DNA of 64,000 nucleotides, taken from NCBI GenBank assembly GCA_963784195.1, contig CAWARA010000016.1:186001-250000 (forward strand), written 5' to 3'. This document shows, piece by piece, positions 55,183 through 64,000 of this stretch. The stretch comes from CAVQAH01 sp963784195 (GTDB lineage: Bacteria > Acidobacteriota > Vicinamibacteria > Vicinamibacterales > 2-12-FULL-66-21). Positions within the stretch are counted from its first letter, which is position 1, and every line of letters starts with the position of its first letter. Under the pieces are notes generated by a model that was not told the DNA's origin, did no database searches, and saw only the letters and a list, made by a program, of their open reading frames with translations. Made by a program: the position numbers and the translations under genes.

Positions 55183-56499
55183 ATGACCCGCCGCGCGTTT
55201 GTCGCATCCCTTGCCGCGGCCGCGGCACTGCGCCCGATGCTTGTTCAGGGGCGGGCGCCGCGCGTGGATGGCGCGGCGTTGCGGCGGCGCCTCGAGGAGC
55301 TCAGTGTCTTCGGGCGGCCGGATGGTGGCACGTTTGCCAGCGGTGTCAGCCGCGTCGCGTATTCGGACGCAGATGTTCAAGGGCGCGAATACGTCATGAA
55401 ATTGATGGGGGGCGCCGGACTCCAGCCACGCATCGATCCCGCGGGCAACATCTTCGCCCGGCGCGCCGGCGGCGATCCACAACAGCGGCCCATCCTGTTC
55501 GGATCACACATCGACTCCGTGCCGAGCGGTGGCAATTTCGACGGCGATCTCGGGTCGCTGTCGGCTCTTGGTGTCGTCGAAGCGTGCGATGCTGCCGGAG
55601 TCCGTACGCGGCATCCGCTCGAGATCGTCGTCTGGGCGCACGAAGAGGGCGTGGCATTTGGCCGTGGTCTCGCCGGCAGCCGCATCGTCGCGGGGGACAT
55701 CAAGCCCGCGGATCTCGAGCAGACGTGGAATGGGATTCGCCGGGCCGATGGCATCCGGAAGATTGGCGGGGACCCCGATCGCATCATGGACGCCCGCGTC
55801 AGCAAGGGCGCTTATCACGCGTATCTCGAGCTGCACATCGAGCAGGGCGGCAACCTGGATCGCAGCGGCACGCCCCTCGGCGTGGTCGAGGGCATCGTGG
55901 CAATCGACCGCTACGACGCCGTGGTGACGGGCTTCGCGAACCACGCAGGCACGACGCCGATGGGCGAGCGACAGGATGCACTGCTTGCGGCGTCTCAACT
56001 CGCGCTGGCCGTCCGCGATGTGGTGACGAGCGAGCCAGGCCGTCAGGTGGGCACCGTGGGACACCTGGAGATCGCGCCCAACGCGCCCAACGTCGTCCCA
56101 GGAACTGCGAAGATGACCATCGAGCTGCGCGACCTCTCGTCACAGAAGCTGGTGCAACTGGCGGAGGCGATTCAGGCACGCGCCCGGGACATCGCCGCGT
56201 CCACACGAACGCAGATCGACATTCGCCGCGTGAGCGAGAATCCGTCAGCACTCGCCTCGAGCGATGTGCAGTCCGCGATCGTGCGAGCAGCCGAATCACT
56301 GAAGCTCGAGTCCGTGCGCATGCCGAGCGGAGCCGGACACGACGCCCAGATGATGGCGCAGTTGATGCCGATGGGCATGATCTTCGTGCCCAGCGTCGCG
56401 GGCGTGAGTCACTCGCCGAAGGAATTGACGCGCTGGGAAGACTGCACGCGAGGCGCAGACACGCTGCTTCAAACGATACTGGAGACTGACAGGCTGTGA
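55183..56499 (+). CDS. Zn-dependent M20-type amidase/hydantoinase-carbamoylase family, exported
   Basis: A 438-residue enzyme of the N-carbamoyl-L-amino-acid hydrolase/allantoate amidohydrolase group. Motifs: GSHIDSVPSGGNFDGDLG (first ligand and bridging Asp), VWAHEEGVAFGRGLAGSR (catalytic Glu pair), LELHIEQGGNLDR, the dimerisation domain GFANHAGTTPMGERQDAL, and the final ligand SVAGVSHSPKE. ATG 55183 starts a twin-arginine-like signal (MTRRAFVASLAAAAAL), so it probably acts in the periplasm, unlike most family members. It would hydrolyse carbamoyl- or ureido-type substrates. Monocistronic, with heptamer arrays on both sides. Confidence 0.9.
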   Translation: MTRRAFVASLAAAAALRPMLVQGRAPRVDGAALRRRLEELSVFGRPDGGTFASGVSRVAYSDADVQGREYVMKLMGGAGLQPRIDPAGNIFARRAGGDPQQRPILFGSHIDSVPSGGNFDGDLGSLSALGVVEACDAAGVRTRHPLEIVVWAHEEGVAFGRGLAGSRIVAGDIKPADLEQTWNGIRRADGIRKIGGDPDRIMDARVSKGAYHAYLELHIEQGGNLDRSGTPLGVVEGIVAIDRYDAVVTGFANHAGTTPMGERQDALLAASQLALAVRDVVTSEPGRQVGTVGHLEIAPNAPNVVPGTAKMTIELRDLSSQKLVQLAEAIQARARDIAASTRTQIDIRRVSENPSALASSDVQSAIVRAAESLKLESVRMPSGAGHDAQMMAQLMPMGMIFVPSVAGVSHSPKELTRWEDCTRGADTLLQTILETDRL

Positions 56500-56502
56500 C
56501 AG

Positions 56503-56600
56503 TCGACTAGTCATCAGTCGTAAGTCGTCAGTCCCCCGAGTCCCCGCATTGCCCCTCGCCCCTCGCCCATCGCCCATCGCCCATCGCCCATCGCCCAATG
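56503..56600. repeat. AGTCGTC and TCGCCCA heptamer arrays
   Basis: Two vocabularies follow the amidase stop: tagtcatcagtcgtaagtcg units at 56509-56535 and five or so consecutive cgcccat units at 56560-56598. The gap between the convergent amidase and cupredoxin genes holds nothing else. Confidence 0.7.
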
Positions 56601-56604
56601 CGAC

Positions 56605-56991
56605 CTACCTCACCACAATCCTCCCCTTCAGCCGGTTGTCATCGGGGTTCTCGTGATCGTGATAGCCGCATGTCCCGACTGCCACGAGGTTGCCGCTCTC
56701 ACGGCTCTGCCCTGCCGCGACGAGGCCAACCTGGTTGATCTCCTGGCAGTCGGTGTGGTCGGGATGCGGATCCGAGGTCATATCGTGGCGGCGGCTGTCG
56801 TTGTTGACGAAGAGGACGCGGCTCCCTGGCGCGACGACGAGCTCGGTGGGGCTGACCACGCCATTCGCTCCGATCGTGATGCGGTTGGGATTGCTGGGCG
56901 TCGGCGAAGGGCCCGGCGTGCTGCTGCCGCCGCCACATGCAGGCGATGCGAGCGCCATGACAATCATCCAGAGCTTCCAGGTTCTGGCCAC
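56605..56991 (-). CDS. Cupredoxin/plastocyanin-like lipoprotein
   Basis: A 128-residue lipoprotein: signal VMALASPACGGGS with the lipobox cysteine at about residue 19, a Ser/Pro/Gly linker, then a cupredoxin-like beta-barrel (ITIGANGVVSPTELVVAPGSRVLFVNND). Candidate copper ligands are the His of SRRHDMTSDPHPDHTDC and the C-terminal TCGYHDHENPDD with Cys and His. It may carry electrons or copper. Its start is one base after the outer-membrane barrel stop, so the two are cotranscribed. A methionine ligand at the usual spacing is not evident. Confidence 0.75.
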   Translation of the reverse strand: MARTWKLWMIVMALASPACGGGSSTPGPSPTPSNPNRITIGANGVVSPTELVVAPGSRVLFVNNDSRRHDMTSDPHPDHTDCQEINQVGLVAAGQSRESGNLVAVGTCGYHDHENPDDNRLKGRIVVR

Positions 56992-56992
56992 G

Positions 56993-57586
56993 TCAGAACC
57001 TGTACCCGACGGTCGCCGTCACAACGCGGTTCTTTCCCTTCCCGTCATCGTCAGCGTCGATGTCGCCCAGGCTGAAGGAGTAGCGGCCGTCGAAGATGAG
57101 CGATCCGATTTCGACGCCTCCGCCGACGGCCAGACCGAAGTCCAGACGTTCAACGGAATCGCCGATGTCCATTTCCTCTGTCGAGCCACTGAACTCGGTC
57201 CTCGTTCTGGCTCGCATGCGAAACCCGACGTACGGCCCGGCAACGGCGAAGTATTTCCTGCCGCCGCCGAGCGGCATCCTGGCGAGGACCGGCACCTCCA
57301 GGTAATCGAGCAGGACGGCCGAACTGACACCGAAGTCTTCCTGCGTCCCGCCCTTCACGCTGTAGAGCACTTCCGGCTGCAGGTCCAGCCACGACAGCAC
57401 CGGGAATCTCACGAACCCGCCAACGACCGCCCCGAGCCGCCAATCCAGCGTCAAGTCGTCGTCAGCGCTCTCGAAGTTGACGGTCGAGATGTTCACACCG
57501 CCCTTCACCCCGGTTGTCAGCCCCTGGGCCGACGCGGAGGCTGCGCACAGGAATACCGTCACGAACGCGATCGACAGAATGCGCAT
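56993..57586 (-). CDS. Outer-membrane beta-barrel protein (porin-like OmpA-barrel type)
   Basis: A 197-residue protein with a signal peptide (LCAASASAQ) and alternating beta strands, starting GLTTGVKGGVNISTVNF and LGAVVGGFVRFPVLSWLDLQPEVLYS, and ending in VVTATVGYRF with the terminal Phe required for barrel insertion. This matches the small 8-strand barrel family (outer membrane protein beta-barrel, porT-like). It is upstream of the cupredoxin gene on the same strand. Function unknown; structural or minor porin. Confidence 0.88.
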   Translation of the reverse strand: MRILSIAFVTVFLCAASASAQGLTTGVKGGVNISTVNFESADDDLTLDWRLGAVVGGFVRFPVLSWLDLQPEVLYSVKGGTQEDFGVSSAVLLDYLEVPVLARMPLGGGRKYFAVAGPYVGFRMRARTRTEFSGSTEEMDIGDSVERLDFGLAVGGGVEIGSLIFDGRYSFSLGDIDADDDGKGKNRVVTATVGYRF

Positions 57587-57606
57587 GAATGACTCTCAGG
57601 TGACGG

Positions 57607-58869
57607 TCAGATGAAGGCGGGCCCCCCGCGGAAGTTGCCGCCGAGCAGATTGACTGAGTTCGCACCCAGCCAGCTGTCAATCACGCTGGCGTACACCGAC
57701 CGGAAGTCTGTTTCATGACGGACGTCAGCGCCGTTGTTCTCGAGCGTCGGGTTGTCTGGCGTCGCGCGCAGATTGGGGGCGGTGCCGTAGAGTCCACCGC
57801 GGACGCCGCCTCCAATCGCGAACATCAGACCGGCTGCCCCGTGATCGGTGCCCTGGCTGCCGTTCTCGGTGATGCGACGGCCGAATTCCGAGAACTGCAG
57901 CACGAGCGTGTCGTTGAACAGGCCCTGGTTTCGGAGGTCGTTGTAGAACGCGGTCAGCGCCCCGTCCAGCGTGGTCATCAGCGCGGCGTAGGTACCCGCC
58001 TGATTCTGATTCTGACCGGCATGGGTATCGAACCCACCCGTTTGAACCCAGAACACCTTGGTCCCGATATCACGCTGCATCGCGCCGGCCACCGTGCTCA
58101 GCGCCAGACCGAGGCCGTTGTTCGGGTAGGCGACCGACGGTTGGTACGCCGCCACGCCTGCGACGCGATCGAGCGTCGCGAACGCCGCCTGCGCCGTGCT
58201 GTTGACGAACGCGAGATGCGGTTGATCGATCGGAAGGTGCGAAGAGATCCGCGTGGCGCTCTGCCGCGCGAATTGCGCATCGGGCGTTCCCGCGTTCGGG
58301 CTCGCGAACGCATACTGCCCGGCGTTCGGGATGGCAGGGACGCCGACCGTCCTGGCCAGAAGCGTTCGCGGCACCTCGCGGACCGTTGACCATGCTGACA
58401 ACGGATCGACCGGCGACGGCAACGTGTCGAGATAGCGTCCGAGCCATCCTGTTCCCTGCGGCGAGGACGGATCGCCCGTAGACCAGATGTCTGTCCCCTG
58501 GAAATGCGACCGGCTGGAGTTCGCGTAGCCGGTCCGCTGGATTATCGCAAGACGTCCGGCGTTGAAGATCGTGCGTAACCCGGAAAGGCGGGGGTTCAAC
58601 CCGAGGGCAACACCCGAGCTGTCGGAACCAATCTGCAGCACGCTGCCCGCAGGAATCTGCAGCGACGGACGGCGTTCGCGATAGGCCTGATCGTTGTAGG
58701 GCACCAGCATGCTCAGCGCATCGTTGCCGCCGCTCAGATAGAGCACGACGAGATTGCGCCGGAACTGACCCTGGGCCATCGCCAGATCCGAGAGGAACGC
58801 CGGCGCGGAGAAACCGACGGTGAATGCGGCGACCCCGTTCTTCACGAACTCGCGTCTGGTAATGGGCAT
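57607..58869 (-). CDS. DUF1501 secreted protein
   Basis: A 420-residue Tat-exported protein (ITRREFVKNGVAAFTVGFSA). It has the DUF1501 signature: LVVLYLSGGNDALSMLVPYND, GTDIWSTGD, TGWLGRYLD, KVFWVQTGGFDTHAGQNQ and FSEFGRRITENGSQGTDHG. The fold is related to alkaline-phosphatase/sulfatase proteins, but the role is not established. DUF1501 proteins are usually encoded next to a DUF1800 protein, as here (nine bases apart), and the two are assumed to work together outside the cytoplasm. Start ATG 58869. Confidence 0.93.
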   Translation of the reverse strand: MPITRREFVKNGVAAFTVGFSAPAFLSDLAMAQGQFRRNLVVLYLSGGNDALSMLVPYNDQAYRERRPSLQIPAGSVLQIGSDSSGVALGLNPRLSGLRTIFNAGRLAIIQRTGYANSSRSHFQGTDIWSTGDPSSPQGTGWLGRYLDTLPSPVDPLSAWSTVREVPRTLLARTVGVPAIPNAGQYAFASPNAGTPDAQFARQSATRISSHLPIDQPHLAFVNSTAQAAFATLDRVAGVAAYQPSVAYPNNGLGLALSTVAGAMQRDIGTKVFWVQTGGFDTHAGQNQNQAGTYAALMTTLDGALTAFYNDLRNQGLFNDTLVLQFSEFGRRITENGSQGTDHGAAGLMFAIGGGVRGGLYGTAPNLRATPDNPTLENNGADVRHETDFRSVYASVIDSWLGANSVNLLGGNFRGGPAFI

Positions 58870-58878
58870 GGCCTGGTC

Positions 58879-60339
58879 CTACACCAATTGGTACTCGCCT
58901 GACCCGACGATGAGGTGGACGACGCCGGAGGCCTTCGTGGCCAGTTGCGTATCGGACCCCGTCCAGGCTCCCCCTGTATTCGCGTAGTCGATGAGCGCCG
59001 CCTGTCCGGATGACGTGTAGGGCTGCGGTGTCAGGCGATCGAGTGCGTGGGCGACTACGGACTCCGGCGAGCTGGCGTGATCGCGGAACGCGTCGCGCAG
59101 GTTGAACTTCTGATTCGTAGTCAGCTGTGCCGCGAAGTTCATCCGCGCCAGCATCGCGCCGCTCGAAAACCAGCCCCGCGCCAACTCCCAGCCGTTCACG
59201 TCCGGCGGTTCGAACAGCTGCTGCCCCATGTTCACCAGCGGCGTGAGCGCATCGTTCACCGAGAAGCCGTTCCAACCGACTTCCTTCAACGCACGGACGA
59301 CGAATTCCACGGGCCACGAATATCGTTTATAGAGATTGGCGGGATCGCGAAACTGCGTCGAGAGAATGAGGCGGCGGACCATCGGCTCGATCGCGAATCC
59401 TCTTGCGTAATACAGATCCGACACTTCCCTTATCAGGGCATCGTCCGGCGCATCGACCTCGTTGATGAAAAACGCATAGAGCTTGCGAGCGAGCCGCGGC
59501 CCGGTCGCGGGATGGCGGGCGACGGCGTCGATCAGATCGAGTCCATCCTGCATCCCCGATGCACCGCCGCGTGCGGGAATCGTCCGCGATCCGCCCGGAT
59601 AGATCGGAAACGTGAATTCTTTTGCGCCGGTATCGTGTTGCGCCGCGTTGTAATTGAACGTGAAGCGCCGGGCTGCGCCCGCTCCCGGCCGTGCCGTATT
59701 CCATCCGGTGAACACGCGCGCGCCGGCGTAGACATCCGTTTCCGCGAACGTGCCCACGCCCATCGTGAACAGTTCCATCAGCTCGCGGGCGAAATTCTCC
59801 TGCGGCTGGTTGCGGAAGTTCGTTCGGCCGTCCAGCCAGTAGAGCATCGCGGGATCCTGCGCGACGGCGACCAGGAGATCCCGGAAATTGCCGAGCGCGT
59901 ACTCTCGAAACAGCTCGAGCTGGCCCTTGGCGCCGCCCGGATCCTCCGACGGCTTCGCCGCAAGCATGCGCGTGGCTTCCTCAGCGCCGGCGTCGTTGGC
60001 AATCTTCGAGTGCGCGGTCGCAAAGTGGTTGTGCCAGAAGAGCGCCATCTTCTCCTGCAGCGGCCTTCGACTGTGCACCATCCGGAAGAGCCAGCGCTGG
60101 CGAGCATCGGTGAGGTTGGTGTTGGGCTGGAGTCCGCCGCGCGCGGTCACGCCGACATATCCGGGAGCGCCGATGAAGCTGTCCACGTCATCGGGAATCT
60201 CGGCATAGTTCAGAAGGCGGCCGGCCAGGTGGGTGAAGCTCAGGAAACCCAGGCGAGCGTATTCATTGATTTCTTCTTCGGTCGCACCGAATCCGGCCCG
60301 GCGAAGGAGGTGCTCGATTTCCTGTTCGCGTTGCCTCAT
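58879..60339 (-). CDS. DUF1800 protein
   Basis: A 486-residue member of the DUF1800 family. Signature segments: HLLRRAGFGATEEEINEYA at the N-terminus, LQEKMALFWHNHFATAHSKI, QENFARELMELFTMGVG, and QFRDPANLYKRYSWPVEFVVRALK. Biochemical function unknown. ATG 60339 is chosen as the usual family start. Paired with DUF1501 downstream, it begins after a small protein gene (60366-60707), making a three-gene unit. Confidence 0.92.
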   Translation of the reverse strand: MRQREQEIEHLLRRAGFGATEEEINEYARLGFLSFTHLAGRLLNYAEIPDDVDSFIGAPGYVGVTARGGLQPNTNLTDARQRWLFRMVHSRRPLQEKMALFWHNHFATAHSKIANDAGAEEATRMLAAKPSEDPGGAKGQLELFREYALGNFRDLLVAVAQDPAMLYWLDGRTNFRNQPQENFARELMELFTMGVGTFAETDVYAGARVFTGWNTARPGAGAARRFTFNYNAAQHDTGAKEFTFPIYPGGSRTIPARGGASGMQDGLDLIDAVARHPATGPRLARKLYAFFINEVDAPDDALIREVSDLYYARGFAIEPMVRRLILSTQFRDPANLYKRYSWPVEFVVRALKEVGWNGFSVNDALTPLVNMGQQLFEPPDVNGWELARGWFSSGAMLARMNFAAQLTTNQKFNLRDAFRDHASSPESVVAHALDRLTPQPYTSSGQAALIDYANTGGAWTGSDTQLATKASGVVHLIVGSGEYQLV

Positions 60340-60365
60340 GGGAACTCCCGGGCCCGACCCGGACC

Positions 60366-60707
60366 TCACGCCGCTTCGTCCGGCCCGTCGGACCTGACCA
60401 CCCGGCCGACAGCGTCCGTCCGGACGAACTGCCTTGGTCGCGGCATGGCCATCGCGGCTGCGTACGGAGGGCCCTCGTCAGGCCAGCGGTGCAGCTCAGC
60501 TTTGGCTTGAAGCCTCCGCGCCTTCGTCAGCCGGCCACGCGCGCGATGATATGCCGCCAGCCGACTGTATCGATCGAAGAAATAGCCGTGGGCTTCGGAC
60601 GTGAGCTCCGCGCGGCGCCCGACCGTGGCGATCCAGACAAGCACCCGCGCAGAGAGCAGGTCGAGTGACAACGCCAACGCCGAATCGGTCGACGCCTTGG
60701 CACTCAC
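60366..60707 (-). CDS. Hypothetical protein upstream of the DUF1800/DUF1501 pair
   Basis: A 113-residue protein, not recognised. It has a helical, Arg/Ala-rich central part (YFFDRYSRLAAYHRARG, LTKARRLQAKAELHR) and a Pro/Ala-rich C-terminus (GPPYAAAMAMPRPR). There is no signal peptide and only one weak hydrophobic stretch. It ends 26 bases before the DUF1800 gene on the same strand. Coding is supported mainly by operon position and lack of a better frame. Confidence 0.5.
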   Translation of the reverse strand: MSAKASTDSALALSLDLLSARVLVWIATVGRRAELTSEAHGYFFDRYSRLAAYHRARGRLTKARRLQAKAELHRWPDEGPPYAAAMAMPRPRQFVRTDAVGRVVRSDGPDEAA

Positions 60708-60781
60708 AATGGGCTCAGATTAGACCCGTGACGTGGTGTGAAAGTTTAATCCGAAATCGGGGGAAAACGGCGCCGGACGGG

Positions 60782-61097
60782 GGAGGAGACGGGGGACACG
60801 GACCAAGCGTCAACTCAGAGACACGGAGGCACGGAGATGGTTACGTTGGCGAGCCACCGGCAGCGGCCGATGCCGGCCCGGCCAACGGCCGGGCCGAGCG
60901 ATCACTCGACACCCCGCGGACGCAAGCTGCGGGTGATGCAGGCGCAGCTTGTGTCCGTGGGGTGTCGAGTGATCGCCCGCCGCGCAGCGGCGGCATCGGC
61001 GGACCCCGGTGACCACCCCCAGCAATCAAGACCGGTTTCGCCTCCGTTGCTCCGTGTCTCCGTTTTTGAAGCTTTTTCCGTGTCCTCCGTCTCCTCC
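60782..61097. repeat. 316-bp nested inverted repeat between divergent genes
   Basis: Several pairs of arms are nested around one centre. Outer: 60782-60801 with 61078-61097 (20 bp, one G-T). Second: 60819-60836 with 61042-61059 (16 of 18). Inner: 60898-60931 with 60943-60976 (34 bp, two G-T), loop 11 bases. Between them, ggccgatgccg and cggcatcgg also face each other, and side hairpins such as cccggcc-aac-ggccggg are present. The gap 60708-61156 holds no gene. Confidence 0.85.
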
Positions 61098-61156
61098 GTG
61101 ACCTTGATATCATCCAGCCCCAACCTCGCGGGAAACCCCGGCGTCTTACAAACACC

Positions 61157-63592
<2,436 letters not shown>

Positions 63593-63814
63593 CCACGCAC
63601 GCCGATCTGACGTGCCGTTCCACGCCTCACGACGATCGGCGACGCACGGCGTACTGCGGTTCATAGGCGATCACGACACGAGCGTCGAGTTCGTCGTGAC
63701 CGTCGCTGGCCGTTGCCATAACGAGACGCGTTGCGCAGTCGCTCGAGGAATAGGAGACCGCACTCGTACCGATAAAGAGTCATCGTCGTTCGCCTCACAG
63801 CAGGCGAGCAGGGC

Positions 63815-64000
63815 GATGACTTGCTTCAGCAGTGTCTACGGGCCCTCCTCATCGTCGGCGTGGCCGTTCCGACCATCGGCTGGGCAACAAGCCCAACAAC
63901 CCTCCACATCCTGCCGCGACGCTCAGTACCGGGCACTCGATTTCTGGGTCGGCAGAATGGGAGCGTGACGAACGCGAAGGGACAGCCAGCGGGAAGGAGC
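63815..64000 (+). pseudogene. Broken 5' part of a secreted protein with a DFW-type domain (partial)
   Basis: Pieces in different plus frames suggest a gene that continues past the window end: a signal-like RALLIVGVAVPTIG in one frame, QQAQQPSTSCRDAQYRALDFWVG in another (about 63890-63955), and VTNAKGQPAGRS in a third at the very end. The ALDFWVG then W-x-V pattern resembles small secreted DUF1579-like proteins, from memory. Two frame changes are needed within 150 bases. The start codon is unclear. 63593-63814 contains nothing recognisable. Confidence 0.35.

Noticed and set aside
60708..61156. Small ORFs inside the large inverted repeat
   Set aside because: They are translations of the inverted repeat in several frames, with repetitive and mirror-image composition, and no coding signal.

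Overview
The window is high-GC, gene-dense bacterial DNA. It most likely comes from an uncultured Acidobacteriota, probably the Vicinamibacteria lineage; this is inference from gene content and repeats, since there is no rRNA here. Supporting signs are a PadR regulator joined to a fused MacB/FtsX-type (ADOP-like) permease, many secreted S9 peptidases, TonB-dependent receptors with a carboxypeptidase-like N-terminal domain, a DUF1501/DUF1800 pair, and short dispersed repeats such as one read as VRLKPDAT.

Layout. 1-11170: tail of a Gfo/Idh/MocA oxidoreductase, a YbjQ-family protein, padR plus permease (frameshifted), pcm, an SGNH hydrolase (frameshifted), a large S9 peptidase, a PQQ-type beta-propeller protein and an MFS transporter. 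11174-33773 (all minus strand): two back-to-back operons that look like a dedicated peptide-utilisation locus. The upstream one holds an M28-like peptidase, an MDR dehydrogenase, an Asp/Glu racemase, an S9 peptidase, an amidohydrolase and a sigma-54-dependent activator. A well-spaced -24/-12 promoter follows the activator gene and faces the second operon: M20 peptidase, TonB receptor, S9, M28-like, amidohydrolase, S9, S9. 34115-40299: a TolB-like propeller protein, a tetraheme cytochrome, small proteins and a decayed TonB receptor. 40509-46585: a copper-resistance operon (cueR, copA, small secreted protein, multicopper oxidase, TolC-type protein) behind a MerR-type promoter. 46787-52181: BNR protein, ridA, methyltransferase, ornithine-cyclodeaminase-like protein, truA and an exported peroxiredoxin. 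52262-64000: MBL hydrolase, Kef-type antiporter, M20-type amidase, cupredoxin lipoprotein, outer-membrane barrel, DUF1501, DUF1800, another ABC permease and a broken 3' fragment.

The most notable gene is the peroxiredoxin at 51630-52181. It reads as one protein only if an in-frame UGA at the peroxidatic position is selenocysteine, and a bacterial-SECIS-like hairpin lies 15-33 nt downstream of that UGA.

The second notable theme is intergenic. At more than a dozen places there are short degenerate tandem arrays, mostly 7-bp units, often paired with an inverted copy so that they could fold into long hairpins. They share vocabularies between sites and in places run into coding sequence.

Caution: about ten loci carry apparent frameshifts. 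Some may be real decay, but the density suggests residual indels in the assembly, so frameshifted genes are annotated as probable intact genes unless heavily damaged.
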